Source: Symsagittifera roscoffensis
Lineage: Eukaryota > Xenacoelomorpha > Acoela > Convolutidae
Length of the DNA stretch: 62,000 nucleotides
Reading direction: 5' to 3'
NCBI RefSeq assembly: GCF_963678635.1
Contig: NC_087066.1
Coordinates: 18,743,877 to 18,805,876 of the forward strand
In this document: in pieces, positions 1 through 12,446 of the stretch
Layout: every line of letters starts with the position of its first letter
How positions within the stretch are numbered: the stretch's first letter is position 1
Program-made: the position numbers and the translations under genes
Notes under the pieces: model-generated
What the model was told of the DNA's origin: nothing
The model's input: only the letters and a program-made list of their open reading frames with translations
Databases searched by the model: none

Positions 1-305
1 GTCCTGAGAGAGTTAAATTGCTATCCCAACAAATTTCTCTAGAGTCTTTGGAAGGTTTCCGGAATGTCAAAGAATGTCCCAAAAAAGTTTTTAGAAAGTT
101 GGAAAAGTTCTTGGGAAAGTCAGCTAAGTGTTTAAAAAGGTTAAGTTACTATCCCAATGAAATTTCTGATGATCCTTAAGAAGATTGGTAAACAAAAGCC
201 TTGAAACGTTTTTTTTTAAATCACAGCGACTGTTTTCTACAAACCTGGGAAGGTTAGCAAAAGTCTTGGCATTGGTAAATTATGATCTACACAAATTTAT
301 TTAAA

Positions 306-441
306 GAACCCTGGGAAGGATGGCAAACAAGAGCCTTGTAATGTTTTTCTTTTAAATTACAGCGACTGTTTTCAAGAAACCTGGGAAAGCTAGCAAAAGT
401 CTTGGCATTAGTTAAATTACGATCTACACATTTTTTTTAAA
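306..441 (+). repeat. Truncated monomer, subunit A joined to D
   Basis: The monomer opens as subunit A (ACCCTGGGAAGGATGGC) but after GGCAAAC continues as subunit D (AAGAGCCTTG), skipping the rest of A plus B and C. Subunits A and D share TTGGCAAAC, so the junction fits an exchange between non-equivalent subunits. The remnant is 136 bp long. An identical junction is at 3401-3536, carried along in the 3.09-kb unit. Confidence 0.85.
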
Positions 442-1754
442 GAATCCTGGGAAGTTTGGTAAACGTCCTGAGAGAGTTAAATTAATATCTAAACAAGTTT
501 TTCTACACTGTTTGGAAGATTTTCGGAATGTCAAAGAATGTCCCAAAATTTTTTTTGGAAAGTTGGAAAATTTCTTTGGAAAGTCCAGCAAAGTTTTTGA
601 AAAGGTTAAATTACTATCCCAATGAAATTTCTGATGATACTTAAGAAGTTTGGCAAACAAAAGCCTTGAAACGTTTTTCTTCTAAAATACAGCGATTGTT
701 TTCAAGAAACCTGGGAAAGCTAGGAAAAATCTGAGCATAGTTAAATTACGATCTACACGAGTTTTTTTTAAAGAATCCTGGGAAGTTTGGCAAACGTCCT
801 GAGAGAGTTAAATTAATATCTAAACAAGTTTTTCTACACTGTTTGGAAGATTTTCGGAATGTCAAAGAATGTCCCAAAATTTTTTTGGAAAGTTGGAAAA
901 TTTCTTTGGAAAGTCCAGCAAAGTTTTTGAAAAGGTTAAATTACTATCCCAATGAAAATTCTGATGATCCTTAAGAAGATTGGTAAACAAAAGGCTTGAA
1001 ACGTTTTTTTTTTAATCACAGCGACTGTTTTCTAGAAACCTGGGAAGGTTAGCAAAAGTCTTGGCATAGTTAAATTACGATCTCCACGAGTTCTTTAAAA
1101 GAATCCTGGAAGGTTGGCGAACTCCCTGAGAGAATTAAATTGTTATCCCAACAAATTTTTCTAGAGTCTTTGGAAGGTTTCCGGAGTGTCACAGAATGTC
1201 CCAAAAAGTTTTCGGAAAGTTGTAAAAATTCTTGAGAAAGTCAGCTAAATTTTTGAAAAGGTTAAATTACTATCCCAATGAAATTTCTGATGATACTTAA
1301 GAAGTTTGGCAAACAAAAGCCTTGAAACGTTTTTCTTTTAAAATACAGCGACTGTTTTCAAGAAACCTGGGATAGCTAGCAAAAGTCTTGGCATAGTTAA
1401 GTTACGATCTACACGAGTTTTTTTAAAGAATCCTGGAAGGTTGGCGAACTCCCTGAGAGAATTAAATTGTTATCCCAACAAATTTTTCTAGAGTCTTTGG
1501 AAGGTTTCCGGAATGTCACAGAATGTCCCAAAAAGTTTTTGGAAAGTGTAAAAATTCTTGAGAAAGTCAGCTAAGTGTTTGAAAAGGTTAAATTACTATC
1601 CCAATGAAATTTCTGATGATCCTTAAGAAGATTGGTAAACAAAAACCTTGAAAGGTTTTTCTTCTAAAATACAGCGACTGTTTTCTAGAAACCTGGGAAG
1701 GTTAGCAAAAGTCTTGGCATAGTTAAGTTACGATCTACACGAGTTTTTTTTAAA

Positions 1755-2413
1755 CAATCCTGGGAAGGTTGGCAAACGTCCTGAGAGAGTTAAATTGCTA
1801 TCCCAACAAATTTTTCTAGAGTCTTTGGAAGGTTTCCGGAATGTCAAAGAATAGCCCTAAAAAGTTTTTGGAAACTTGGAAAAATTCTTGGGAAAGTCAG
1901 CTAAGTGTTTGAAAAGGTTAAATTACTATCCCAATGAAATTTCTGATGATCCTTAAGAAGATTGGTAAACAAAAACCTTGAAACGTTTTTCTTCTAAAAT
2001 ACAGCGACTGTTTTCTAGAAACCTGGGAAGGTTAGCAAAAGTCTTGGCATAGTTAAGTTACGATCTACACGAGTTTTTTTTAAACAATCCTGGGAAGGTT
2101 GGCAAACGTCCTGAGAGAGTTAAATTGCTATCCCAACAAATTTTTCTAGAGTCTTTGGAAGGTTTCCGGAATGTCAAAGAATAGCCCTAAAAAGTTTTTG
2201 GAAACTTGGAAAAATTCTTGGGAAAGTCAGCTAAGTGTTTGAAAAGGTTAAATTACTATCCCAATGAAATTTTTGATGATCCTTAAGAAGATTGAAAAAC
2301 AAAAGCTTTGAAACGTTTCTTTTTTAAATCACAGCGACTGTTTTCTAGAAACCTGGGAAGGTTAGCAAAAGTCTTGGCATTGTTAAATTACGATCTACAC
2401 GAATTTTTTTAAA
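1755..2413 (+). repeat. Adjacent near-identical monomer pair
   Basis: Two neighbouring monomers match at an offset of 330 bp and share rare variants: CAATCCTGGG at the start instead of GAATCCTGGG, and GAATAGCCCTAAAAAG in subunit B. This is a recent single-monomer duplication. The same pair is present at 4849-5507, so it predates the 3.09-kb duplication. Confidence 0.8.
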
Positions 2414-3094
2414 GAATCCTGGGAAGGTTGGCAAACGTCCTGAGAAAGTTATATTGCTATCCCAACAAGTTTTTCTACAGTGTTTGGAAGATTTTCGGAA
2501 TGTCAAAGAATGTCCCAAAAAAGTATTTTGAAAGTTGGAAATTTTCTTTGGAAAGTCGAGCAAAGTTTTTGAAAAGGTTAAATTACTATCCCAATGAAAA
2601 TTCTGATGATCCTTAAGAAGATTGGTAAACAAAAGGCTTGAAACGTTTTTTTTAAAATCACAGCGACTGTTTTCTAGAAACCTGGGAAGGTTAGCAAAAG
2701 TCTTGGCATAGTTAAATTACGATCTCCACGAGTTTTTTCAAAGAATCCTGGGAAGGTTGGCGAACGTCCTGAGAGAATTAAATTGTTATCCCAACAAGTT
2801 TTTCTAGAGTCTTTGGAAGGTTTCCGGAATGTCACAGAATGTCCCAAAAAAATTTTGGAAAGTTGTAAAAATTCTTGAGAAAGTCAGCTAAATTTTTGAA
2901 AAGGTTAAATTACTATCCCAATGAAATTTCTGATGATACTTAAGAAGTTTGGCAAACAAAAACCTTGAAACGTTTTTCTTTTTAAATACAGCGACTGTTT
3001 TCAAAAAACCTGGGAAAGCTAGCAAAAGTCTTGGCATAGTTAAGTTACGATCTACACGAGTTTTTTTTAAAGAATCCTGGGAAGGTTGGCAAAC

Positions 3095-5369
3095 GTCCTG
3101 AGAGAGTTAAATTGCTATCCCAACAAATTTCTCTAGAGTCTTTGGAAGGTTTCCGGAATGTCAAAGAATGTCCCAAAAAAGTTTTTAGAAAGTTGGAAAA
3201 GTTCTTGGGAAAGTCAGCTAAGTGTTTGAAAAGGTTAAGTTACTATCCCAATGAAATTTCTGATGATCCTTAAGAAGATTGGTAAACAAAAGCCTTGAAA
3301 CGTTTTTTTTTTAAATCACAGCGACTGTTTTCTACAAACCTGGGAAAGTTAGCAAAAGTCTTGGCATTGGTAAATTATGATCTACACAAATTTATTTAAA
3401 GAACCCTGGGAAGGATGGCAAACAAGAGCCTTGTAATGTTTTTCTTTTAAATTACAGCGACTGTTTTCAAGAAACCTGGGAAAGCTAGCAAAAGTCTTGG
3501 CATTAGTTAAATTACGATCTACACATTTTTTTTAAAGAATCCTGGGAAGTTTGGCAAACGTCCTGAGAGAGTTAAATTAATATCTAAACAAGTTTTTCTA
3601 CACTGTTTGGAAGATTTTCGGAATGCCAAAGAATGTCCCAAAATTTTTTTTGGAAAATTGGAAAATTTCTTTGGAAAGTCCAGCAAAGTTTTTGAAAAGG
3701 TTAAATTACTATCCCAATGAAATTTCTGATGATACTTAAGAAGTTTGGCAAACAAAAGCCTTGAAACGTTTTTCTTCTAAAATACAGCGATTGTTTTCAA
3801 GAAACCTGGGAAAGCTAGGAAAAATCTGAGCTTAGTTAAATTACGATCTACACGAGTTTTTTTAAAGAATCCTGGGAAGTTTGGCAAACGTCCTGAGAGA
3901 GTTAAATTAATATCTAAACAAGTTTTTCTACACTGTTTGGAAGATTTTCGGAATGTCAAAGAATGTCCCAAAATTTTTTTGGAAAGTTGGAAAATTTCTT
4001 TGGAAAGTCCAGCAAAGTTTTTGAAAAGGTTAAATTACTATCCCAATGAAAATTCTGATGATCCTTAAGAAGATTGGTAAACAAAAGGCTTGAAACGTTT
4101 TTTTTTTAATCACAGCGACTGTTTTCTAGAAACCTGGGAAGGTTAGCAAAAGTCTTGGCATAGTTAAATTACGATCTCCACGAGTTCTTTAAAAGAATCC
4201 TGGAAGGTTGGCGAACTCCCTGAGAGAATTAAATTGTTATCCCAACAAATTTTTCTAGAGTCTTTGGAAGGTTTCCGGAGTGTCACAGAATGTCCCAAAA
4301 AGTTTTCGGAAAGTTGTAAAAATTCTTGAGAAAGTCAGCTAAATTTTTGAAAAGGTTAAATTACTATCCCAATGAAATTTCTGATGATACTTAAGAAGTT
4401 TGGCAAACAAAAGCCTTGAAACGTTTTTCTTTTAAAATACAGCGACTGTTTTCAAGAAACCTGGGATAGCTAGCAAAAGTCTTGGCATAGTTAAGTTACG
4501 ATCTACACGAGTTTTTTTAAAGAATCCTGGAAGGTTGGCGAACTCCCTGAGAGAATTAAATTGTTATCCCAACAAATTTTTCTAGAGTCTTTGGAAGGTT
4601 TCCGGAATGTCACAGAATGTCCCAAAAAGTTTTTGGAAAGTGTAAAAATTCTTGAGAAAGTCAGCTAAGTGTTTGAAAAGGTTAAATTACTATCCCAATG
4701 AAATTTCTGATGATCCTTAAGAAGATTGGTAAACAAAAACCTTGAAAGGTTTTTCTTCTAAAATACAGCGACTGTTTTCTAGAAACCTGGGAAGGTTAGC
4801 AAAAGTCTTGGCATAGTTAAGTTACGATCTACACGAGTTTTTTTTAAACAATCCTGGGAAGGTTGGCAAACGTCCTGAGAGAGTTAAATTGCTATCCCAA
4901 CAAATTTTTCTAGAGGGTTTGGAAGGTTTCCGGAATGTCAAAGAATAGCCCTAAAAAGTTTTTGGAAACTTGGAAAAATTCTTGGGAAAGTCAGCTAAGT
5001 GTTTGAAAAGGTTAAATTACTATCCCAATGAAATTTCTGATGACCCTTAAGAAGATTGGTAAACAAAAACCTTGAAACGTTTTTCTTCTAAAATACAGCG
5101 ACTGTTTTCTAGAAACCTGGGAAGGTTAGCAAAAGTCTTGGCATAGTTAAGTTACGATCTACACGAGTTTTTTTTAAACAATCCTGGGAAGGTTGGCAAA
5201 CGGCCTGAGAGAGTTAAATTGCTATCCCAACAAATTTTTCTAGAGTCTTTGGAAGGTTTCCGGAATGTCAAAGAATAGCCCTAAAAAGTTTTTGGAAACT
5301 TGGAAAAATTCTTGGGAAAGTCAGCTAAGTGTTTGAAAAGGTTAAATTACTATCCCAATGAAATTTCTG
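3095..5369 (+). repeat. 3.09-kb higher-order repeat unit, copy 2 (partial)
   Basis: It matches 1-2275 at an offset of 3094 bp. Monomer starts at 3537, 3867, 4195, 4522, 4849 and 5179 pair with 442, 773, 1101, 1428, 1755 and 2085. The match breaks near 5369, where this copy reads GATACTTAAGAAGTTTGGC while copy 1 reads GATCCTTAAGAAGATTG. After that point the order of subfamilies is different, so the unit is present about 1.7 times. Confidence 0.88.
3401..3536 (+). repeat. Truncated monomer, second copy of the A-to-D remnant
   Basis: This has the same junction and length as the remnant at 306-441, one 3.09-kb unit later. It shows that the truncation happened before the block was duplicated. Confidence 0.85.
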
Positions 5370-8248
5370 ATGATACTTAAGAAGTTTGGCAAACAAAAGC
5401 CTTGAAACGTTTTTCTTTTAAAATACAGCGACTGTTTTCAAGAAACCTGGGATAGCTAGCAAAAGTCTTGGCATAGTTAAGTTACGATCTACACGAGTTT
5501 TTTTAAAGAATCCTGGAAGGTTGGCGAACTCCCTGAGAGAATTAAATTGTTATCCCAACAAATTTTTCTAGAGTCTTTGGAAGGTTTCCGGAATGTCAAA
5601 GAATAGCCCAAAAATTTTTTGGAAAGTTGGAAAATTTCTTTGGAAAGTCCAGCAAAGTTTTTGAAAAGGTTAAATTACTATCCCAATGAAAATTCTGATG
5701 ATCCTTAAGAAGATTGGTAAACAAAAGCCTTGAAACGTTTTTCTTCTAAAATACAGCGATTGTTTTCAAGAAACCTGGGAAAGCTAGGAAAAATCTGGGC
5801 ATAGTTAAATTACAATCTACACGAGTTTTTTTAAAGAATCCTGGGAAGTTTGGCAAACGTCCTGAGAGAGTTAAATTAATATCTAAACAAGTTTTTCTAC
5901 ACTGTTTGGAAGATTTTTGGAATGTCAAAGAATGTCCCAAAAATTTTTTGGAAAGTAGGAAAATTTCTTTGGAAAGTCCAGCAAAGTTTTTGAAAAGGTT
6001 AAATTTTTATCCCAATGAAAATTCTGATGATCCTTAAGAAGATTGGTAAACAAAAGGCTTGAAACGTTTTTTTTTTAAATCACAGCGACTGTTTTCTAGA
6101 AACCTGGGAAGGTTAGCAAAAGTCTTGGCATAGTTAAATTACGATCTCCACGAGTTCTTCTATAGAATCCTGGAAGGTTGGCGAACTCCCTGAGAGAATT
6201 AAAATGTTATCCGAACAAATTTTTCTAGAGTCTTTGGAAGGTTTCCGGAATGTCACAGAATGTCCCAAAAAGTTTTTGGAAAGTTGTAAAAATTCTTGAG
6301 AAAGTCAGCTAAATTTTTTGAAAAGGTTAAATTACTATCCCAATGAAATTTCTGATGATACTTAAGAAGTTTGGCAAACAAAAGCCTTGAAACGTTTTTT
6401 TTTTTAAAATACAGCGACTGTTTTCAAGAAACCTGGGATAGCTAGCAAAAGTCTTGGCATAGTTAAATTACGATCTACCCAAATTTTTACAAAGAATCCT
6501 GAGAAGGTTGGCAAACGTCCTGAGAGAGTTAAATTGCTATCCGAACAAATTTTTCTAGAGTCTTTGGAAGGTTTCCGGATTGTCACAGAATGTCCCAAAA
6601 AATTTTTGGAAAGTTGTAAAAATTCTTGAGAAAGTCAGCTAAAATTTTGAAAAGGTTAAATTACTATCCCAATGAAATTTCTGATGATACTTAAGAAGTT
6701 TGGCAAACAAAAGCCTTGAAACGTTTTTCTTTTAAAATACAGCGACTGTTTTCAAGAAACCTGGGATAGCTAGCAAAAGTCTTGGCATAGTTAAGTTACG
6801 ATCTACACGAGTTTTTTTTAAACAATCCTGGGAAGGTTGGCAAACGTCCTGAGAGAGTTAAATTGCTATCCCAACAAATTTTTCTAGAGTCTTTGGAAGG
6901 TTTCCGGAATGTCAAAGAATAGCCCAAAAAATCTTTTGGAAAGTTGGAAAAATTCTTGGGAAAGTCAGCTAAGTGTTTGAAAAGGTTAAATTACTATCCC
7001 AATGAAATTTCTGATGATCCTTAAGAAGATTGGTAAACAAAAGCCTTGAAACGTTTTTCTTTTAAAATACAGCGACTGTTTTCAAGAAACCTGGGATAGC
7101 TAGCAAAAGTCTTGGCATAGTTAAGTTACGATCTACACGAGTTTTTTTAAAGAATCCTGGAAGGTTGGCAAACTCCCTGAGAGAATTAAAGTGTTATTCC
7201 AACAAAGTTTTCTAGAGTCTTTGGAAGGTTTCCGGAATGTCACAGAATGTCCCAAAAAGTTTTTGGAAAGTTGTAAAAATTCTTGGGAAAGTCAGCTAAG
7301 TGTTTGAAAAGGTTAAATTACTATCCCAATGAAATTTCTGATGATCCTTAAGAAGATTGGCAAACAAAAGCCTTGAAACGTTTTTTGTTCTAAAATACAG
7401 CGACTGTTTTCTAGAAACCTGGGAAGGTTAGCAAAAGTCTTGGCATAGTTAAATTACGATCTCCACGAGTTCTTTTAAAGAATCCTGGGAAGGTTGGCGA
7501 ACTCCCTGAGAGAATTAAATTGTTATCCCAACAAAATTTTCTAGAGTCTTTGGAAGGTTTCCGGAATGTCACAGAATGTCCCAAAAAGTTTTTGGAAAGT
7601 TGTAAAAAGTCTTGAGAAAGTCAGCTAAATTTTTGAAAAGGTTAAATTACTATCCCAATGAAATTTCTGATGATACTTAAGAAGTTTGGCAAACAAAAGC
7701 CTTGAAACGTTTTTCTTTTAAAATACAGCGACTGTTTTCAAGAAACCTGGGATAGCTAGCAAAAGTCTTGGCATAGTTAAGTTACGATCTACACGAGTTT
7801 TTTTAAAGAATCCTGGAAGGTTGGCAAACTCCCTGAGAGAATTAAAGTGTTATTCCAACAAAGTTTTCTAGAGTCTTTGGAAGGTTTCCGGAATGTCACA
7901 GAATGTCCCAAAAAGTTTTTGGAAAGTTGTAAAAATTCTTGAGAAAGTCAGTTAAATTTTTGAAAAGGTTAAATTACTATCCCAATGAAATTTCTGATGA
8001 TACTTAAGAAGTTTGGCAAACAAAAGCCTTGAAACGTTTTTCTTTTAAAATACAGCGACTGTTTTCAAGAAACCTGGGATAGCTAGCAAAAGTCTTGGCA
8101 TAGTTAAGTTACGATCTACACGAGTTTTTTTAAACAATCCTGGGAAGGTTGGCAAACGTCCTGAGAGAGTTAAATTGCTATCCCAACAAATTTTTCTAGA
8201 GTATTTGGAAGGTTTCCGGAATGTCAAAGAATAGCCCAAAAAAAGTTT
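5370..8248 (+). repeat. Monomer block, subfamily with GGGATAGCTAGC
   Basis: Monomers start near 5508, 5836, 6165, 6494, 6823, 7152, 7480, 7808 and 8135. Most carry TTTTAAAATACAGCG in subunit D and CCTGGGATAGCTAGC in subunit E. The monomers at 7152 and 7808 share the rare AAAGTGTTATTCCAAC, a 656-bp (two-monomer) spacing. Apart from these variants the stretch is regular. Confidence 0.85.
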
Positions 8249-8306
8249 TTGGAAATTCTTGAGAAAGTCAGCTAAATTTTTGAAAAGGTTAAATTACTAT
8301 CCCAAT

Positions 8307-8394
8307 GAAATTTCTGATGATACTTAAGAAGTTTGGCAAACAAAAGCCTTGAAATTTCTGATGATACTTAAGAAGTTTGGCAAACAAAAGCCTT
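8307..8394 (+). repeat. 44-bp direct duplication inside a monomer
   Basis: The 44-bp segment starting GAAATTTCTGATGATAC and ending AAAAGCCTT is present twice in direct tandem, at 8307 and 8351. The start of the second copy coincides with the AGCCTTGAAA word, suggesting a switch between GAAATTTC in subunit C and GAAACG in subunit D. Confidence 0.92.
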
Positions 8395-8499
8395 GAAACG
8401 TTTTTCTTTTAAAATACAGCGACTGTTTTCAAGAAACCTGGGATAGCTAGCAAAAGTCTTGGCATAGTTAAGTTACGATCTACACAAGTTTTTTTTAAA

Positions 8500-8593
8500 C
8501 AATCTTGGGAAGGTTGGCAAACGTCCTGAGAGAGTTAAATTGCTATCCCAACAAATTTTTCTAGAGTCTTTGGAAGGTTTCCGGAATGTCAAA
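8500..8593 (+). repeat. 94-bp monomer remnant, subunit B joined to A
   Basis: A monomer begins normally at 8500 but after GGAATGTCAAAGAAT jumps to the next monomer start (CCTGGGAAGG). The two parents share AAAGAAT (TCAAAGAATGTCC and TTAAAGAATCCTG), so the junction lies in a 7-bp homology. Confidence 0.88.
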
Positions 8594-8764
8594 GAATCCT
8601 GGGAAGGTTGGCAAACGTCCTGAGAGAGTTAAATTGCTATCCCAACAAATTTTTCTAGAGTCTTTGGAAGGTTTCCGGAATGTCAAAGAATAGCCCAAAA
8701 AAGTTTTTGGAAATTCTTGAGAAAGTCAGCTAAATTTTTGAAAAGGTTAAATTACTATCCCAAT

Positions 8765-8852
8765 GAAGTTTCTGATGATACTTAAGAAGTTTGGCAAACA
8801 AAAGCTTTGAAATTTCTGATGATACTTAAGAAGTTTGGCAAACAAAAGCCTT
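8765..8852 (+). repeat. 44-bp direct duplication, second occurrence
   Basis: It has the same 44-bp tandem structure as at 8307-8394, with two copies starting at 8765 and 8809; the first copy reads GAAGTTTC. The monomer carrying the duplication was therefore itself copied. Confidence 0.9.
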
Positions 8853-8890
8853 GAAACGTTTTTCTTTTAAAATACATCGACTGTTTTCAA

Positions 8891-8945
8891 GAAACCTGGG
8901 ATAGCTAGGGATCAAAAGAAACCTGGGACTTTTGCTTCTGATGAT
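8891..8945. repeat. Scrambled junction with 10-bp inverted piece
   Basis: After GAAACCTGGGATAGCTAGGG the sequence reads ATCAAAAGAAACCTGGG and then GACTTTTGCT (8927-8936), which is the reverse complement of AGCAAAAGTC, the normal next word of subunit E. It then enters subunit C at TCTGATGATCC. This is the only inverted piece of the monomer that I noticed in the window. It looks like a template switch; the piece is short, so chance cannot be fully excluded. Confidence 0.7.
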
Positions 8946-9330
8946 CCTTAAGAAGATTGGTAAACAAAAGCCTTGAAACGTTTTTCTTCTAAAATACAGC
9001 GATTGTTTTCAAGAAAATTGGGAAAGCTAGGAAAAATCTGGGCATAGTTAAATTACGATCTACACGAGTTTTTTTAAAGAATCCTGGGAAGGTTGGCAAA
9101 CGTCCTGAGAGAGTTAATTTGCTATCCCAACAAAATTTTCTAGAGTCTTTTGAAGATTTCCGGAATGTCAAAGAATGTCCCAAAAAAGTTTTTGGAGAAT
9201 TGGAAAAATTCTTGGGAAAGTCAGCTAAGTTTTTGAAAAGGTTAAATTACTATCTCAATGAAATTTCTGATGATCCTTAAGAAGATTGGTAAACAAAAGC
9301 CTTGAAATGTGTTTTTTTATCACAGAGAAT

Positions 9331-9500
9331 GTTTTCCAGAAACCTGGGAAGGTTGGGAAACGTCCTGAGAGTGTTAAATTGCTATCGCAACAATTTTTTC
9401 TAGAGTCTTGGGAAAAATTTTCGAAATGTCAAAAAAATATATCCCAAAAAAGTTTTTGGAAAGTTGGAAAAATTCTTGGGAAAGTCAGCTAAGTTTTTGA
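9331..9500 (+). repeat. Truncated monomer, subunit E skipped to A
   Basis: At 9341 AACCTGGGAAGGTTGGG starts as subunit E but continues with AAACGTCCTGAGAGTG, subunit A, so one subunit is missing. E and A share CCTGGGAAGGTT. The same junction with the same neighbouring variants (GCTATCGCAAC) is found at 13831, 4490 bp downstream, so the two are copies of one event. Confidence 0.85.
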
Positions 9501-9590
9501 AAAGGTTAATTTAATATCCCAATGAAATTTCTGATGATCCTTAAGAAGTTTGGCAAACAAAAACCTTCAAACTTTTTTCTTTTAAAATAA

Positions 9591-9647
9591 GCGACTGTTT
9601 TCTAGAAACCGACTGTTTTTAATCACATCGACTGTTTTCTAGAAACC
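9591..9647 (+). repeat. 37-bp internal expansion, triple CGACTGTTTT
   Basis: The word CGACTGTTTT, single in a normal monomer at the D/E boundary, occurs three times at 18- and 19-bp steps (9592, 9610, 9629). This lengthens the monomer by about 37 bp. Further examples lie at 14081, 14771 and 15793. Confidence 0.88.
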
Positions 9648-12446
9648 TGGGAAGGTTAGCAAAAGTCTTGGCATTGTTAAATTAAGATATACACGAATTT
9701 TTTTAAAGAATCCTGGGAAGGTTGGCAAACGTCCTGAGAAAATTAAATTGCTATCCCAAAAAGTTTTTCTAGAGTGTTTGGAAGGTTTTCGGAATGTCAA
9801 AGAATGTCCCAAATTTTTTTTTAGAAAGTTGGAAAACTTCTTGGGAAAGCCAGCTAAGTTTTTGAAAAGGTTAAATTACTATCCCAATGAAAATTCTGAT
9901 TATCCTTAAGAAGATTGGTAAACAAAAGCTTGGAAACGTTTTTTTTAAAACACAGCGACTGTTTTCTTGAAACCTAGGAAGATTAGCAAAAGTCTTGGCA
10001 TTGTTGAACTACGATCTGCACGAGTTTTTTTAGAATCCTGGGAGGGTTGGCAAACGTTCTGAGAGAGTTAAATTGCTATCCCAACAATTTTTTCTAGAGT
10101 CTGGGGAAGGATTTCGGAATGACAAAAAATGTCCGAAAATAGTTTTTGGAAAGTTGGAAAAATTCTTGGGAAAGTCAGCTAAGTTTTTGAAAAGGTTAAA
10201 TTACTATCCCAATGAAATTTCTGATGATCCTTAAGAAGATTGGTAAACAAAAACCTCGAAAAGTTTTTTTTAAAACACAGCGACTGTTTTCTTGAAACCT
10301 AGGAAGATTAGCAAAAGTCTTGGCTTTGATGAACTACGATCTGCACGAGTTTTTTTAAGAATTCTGGGAAGGTTGGCACACGTCCTGAGAGAGTTAAATT
10401 GCTATCCCAACAATTTTTTCAAGAGTGTTTGGAAGGTCTTAGGAATGTCAAAGAATGTCCCAAAAAAGTTTTTGGAAAGTTGGAAAAATTCTTGGAAAGT
10501 CAGCTAAGTTTTTGATGATCCTTAAGAAGATTGGTGAACAAAAGCCTTGAAATGTTTTTTTTTAAATCACAGCGACTGTTTTCTAGAGAAGGTTAGCAAA
10601 AGTCTTGGCATTGTTGAACTACGATCTACACGAGTGTTTTTAAGAATCCTGGGAAGGTTGGCAAATGTCCTGAGAGAGTTAAATTGCTATCCCAACAAAT
10701 TTTTCTAGAGTCTGGGGAAGGATTCCTGAATGTCAAAAAAATGTCCAAAAATAGTTTTCGGAAAGTTAGAAAAATTCTTGGGAAAAGTAGCTGAAATTTC
10801 GAAAAAGTTAAATTACTATCCCAATGAAATTTTTGGTGATCCTTAAGAACTTTGGCAAACAAAAACCTTGAAATGTTTTTTTTTAAATCACAGCGACTGT
10901 TTTCTAGAAACCTGGGAAGGTTAGCAAAAGTCTTGACATTGTTGAACTACGATCTGCACGAGTTTTTTCAAGAATCCTGGGAAGGTTGGTAAATGTCCTG
11001 AGAGAGTTAAATTGAGAGAGGTTAGCAAAAGTCTTGGCATTTTTAAATTACGATCTACACGAATTTTTTTAAATAATCCTGGGAAGGTTGGCAAACGTCC
11101 TGAATGAGTTAAATTGCTATCCGAACAAATTTTTCTAGAGTCTTTGGAGGGTTTCCGGAATGTCAAAGAATGTCCCAAAAAAGTTTTTGGAAAAATGGAA
11201 AAATTCTTGGAAAAGTCAGCTAAGTTTTTGAAAAGGTTAAATTACTATCCCAATGAAATTTCTGATGATCCACTAGAAGATTGGTTAACAAAAGCTTTGA
11301 AACTTTTTTTTTTTAATCACAGCGACTGTTTTCTAAAAACCTGGGAAGGTTAGCAAAAGTCTTGGCATTTTTAAATTACGATCTACACGAATTTTTTTAA
11401 ATAATCTTGGGAAGGTTGGCAAACGTCCTGAGAGAGTTAAATTGCTATCCGAACAAATTTTTCTAGAGTCTTTGGAAGGTTTCCGGAATGTCAAAAAATG
11501 TCCCAAAAAAGTTTTTGGAAAGTTGGAAAAATTTTTGGGAAAATCAGCTAAGATTTTGAAAAGGTTTAATTACTATCCCAATGAAATTTCTGATGATCCC
11601 TAAGAAGTTTGGTAACCAAAAGCCTTGGAACGTTTTCTTTTAAAATAAGCGACTGTTTTCTAGTAACCTGGGAAGGTTAGCAAAAGTCTTGGCATTGTTA
11701 AATTACGATCTACACGAATTTTTTTAAAGAATCCTGGGAAGGTTGGCAAATGTCCTGAGAGAGTTAAATTGCTATCCCAACAAATTTTTCTAGAGTCTGG
11801 GGGGAAGGATTCCTGAATGTCAAAAAAATGTCCGAAAATAGTTTTCGGAAAGTTAGAAAAATTCTTGGGAAAAGTAGCTGAAATTTCGAAAAAGTTAAAT
11901 TACTATCCCAATGAAATTTTTGATGATCCTTAAGAACTTTGGCAAACAAAAACCTTGAAATGTTTTTTTTTAAATCACAGCGACTGTTTTCTAGAAACCT
12001 GGGAAGGTTAGCAAAAGTCTTGACATTGTTGAACTACGATCTGCACGAGTTTTTTCAAGAATCCTGGGAAGGTTGGTAAATGTCCTGAGAGAGTTAAATT
12101 GCTATCCCAACAAATTTTTCTAGAGTCTGGGGAGGATTCCTGAATGTCAAAAAAATGTCCAAAAATAGTTTTCGGAAAGTTAGAAAAATTCTTGGGTAAG
12201 TTAACTGAAATTTTGAAAAGGTTAAATTACTATCCCAATGAAACTTTTGATGATCCTTAAGAACTTTGGCAAACAAAAACCTTGAAAAGTTTTTTTTTTA
12301 TCACAGAGACTGTTTTCTAGAAACCTGGAAAGCTTATCAAAAGTCTTAGCATAGTTGAATTACGATCTACATGATTTTTTTAAAGAATCCTAGAAAGGTT
12401 GGCAAACGTCCTGAGAGAGTTAAATTGCTATCCCAACAAATTTTTC

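Larger units (their letters stand above)
1..3094 (+). repeat. 3.09-kb higher-order repeat unit, copy 1
   Basis: This segment holds the tail of one monomer, then monomers starting near 442, 773, 1101, 1428, 1755, 2085, 2414, 2743 and 3072, and one truncated monomer at 306-441. The same order of monomer variants, including the truncated one, returns 3094-3095 bp later. The copies differ by scattered substitutions and homopolymer length changes. The unit therefore amplified as a block of nine full monomers plus the 136-bp remnant. Confidence 0.9.
8249..9078 (+). repeat. Rearranged patch of the array
   Basis: The regular period is lost here. Two monomers carry a 44-bp internal duplication and have lost about 16 bp at the B/C boundary. 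A 94-bp monomer remnant (8500-8593) lies between them, and a scrambled E-to-C junction with a short inverted piece lies at 8891-8945. Normal monomers resume at 9079. Confidence 0.8.
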
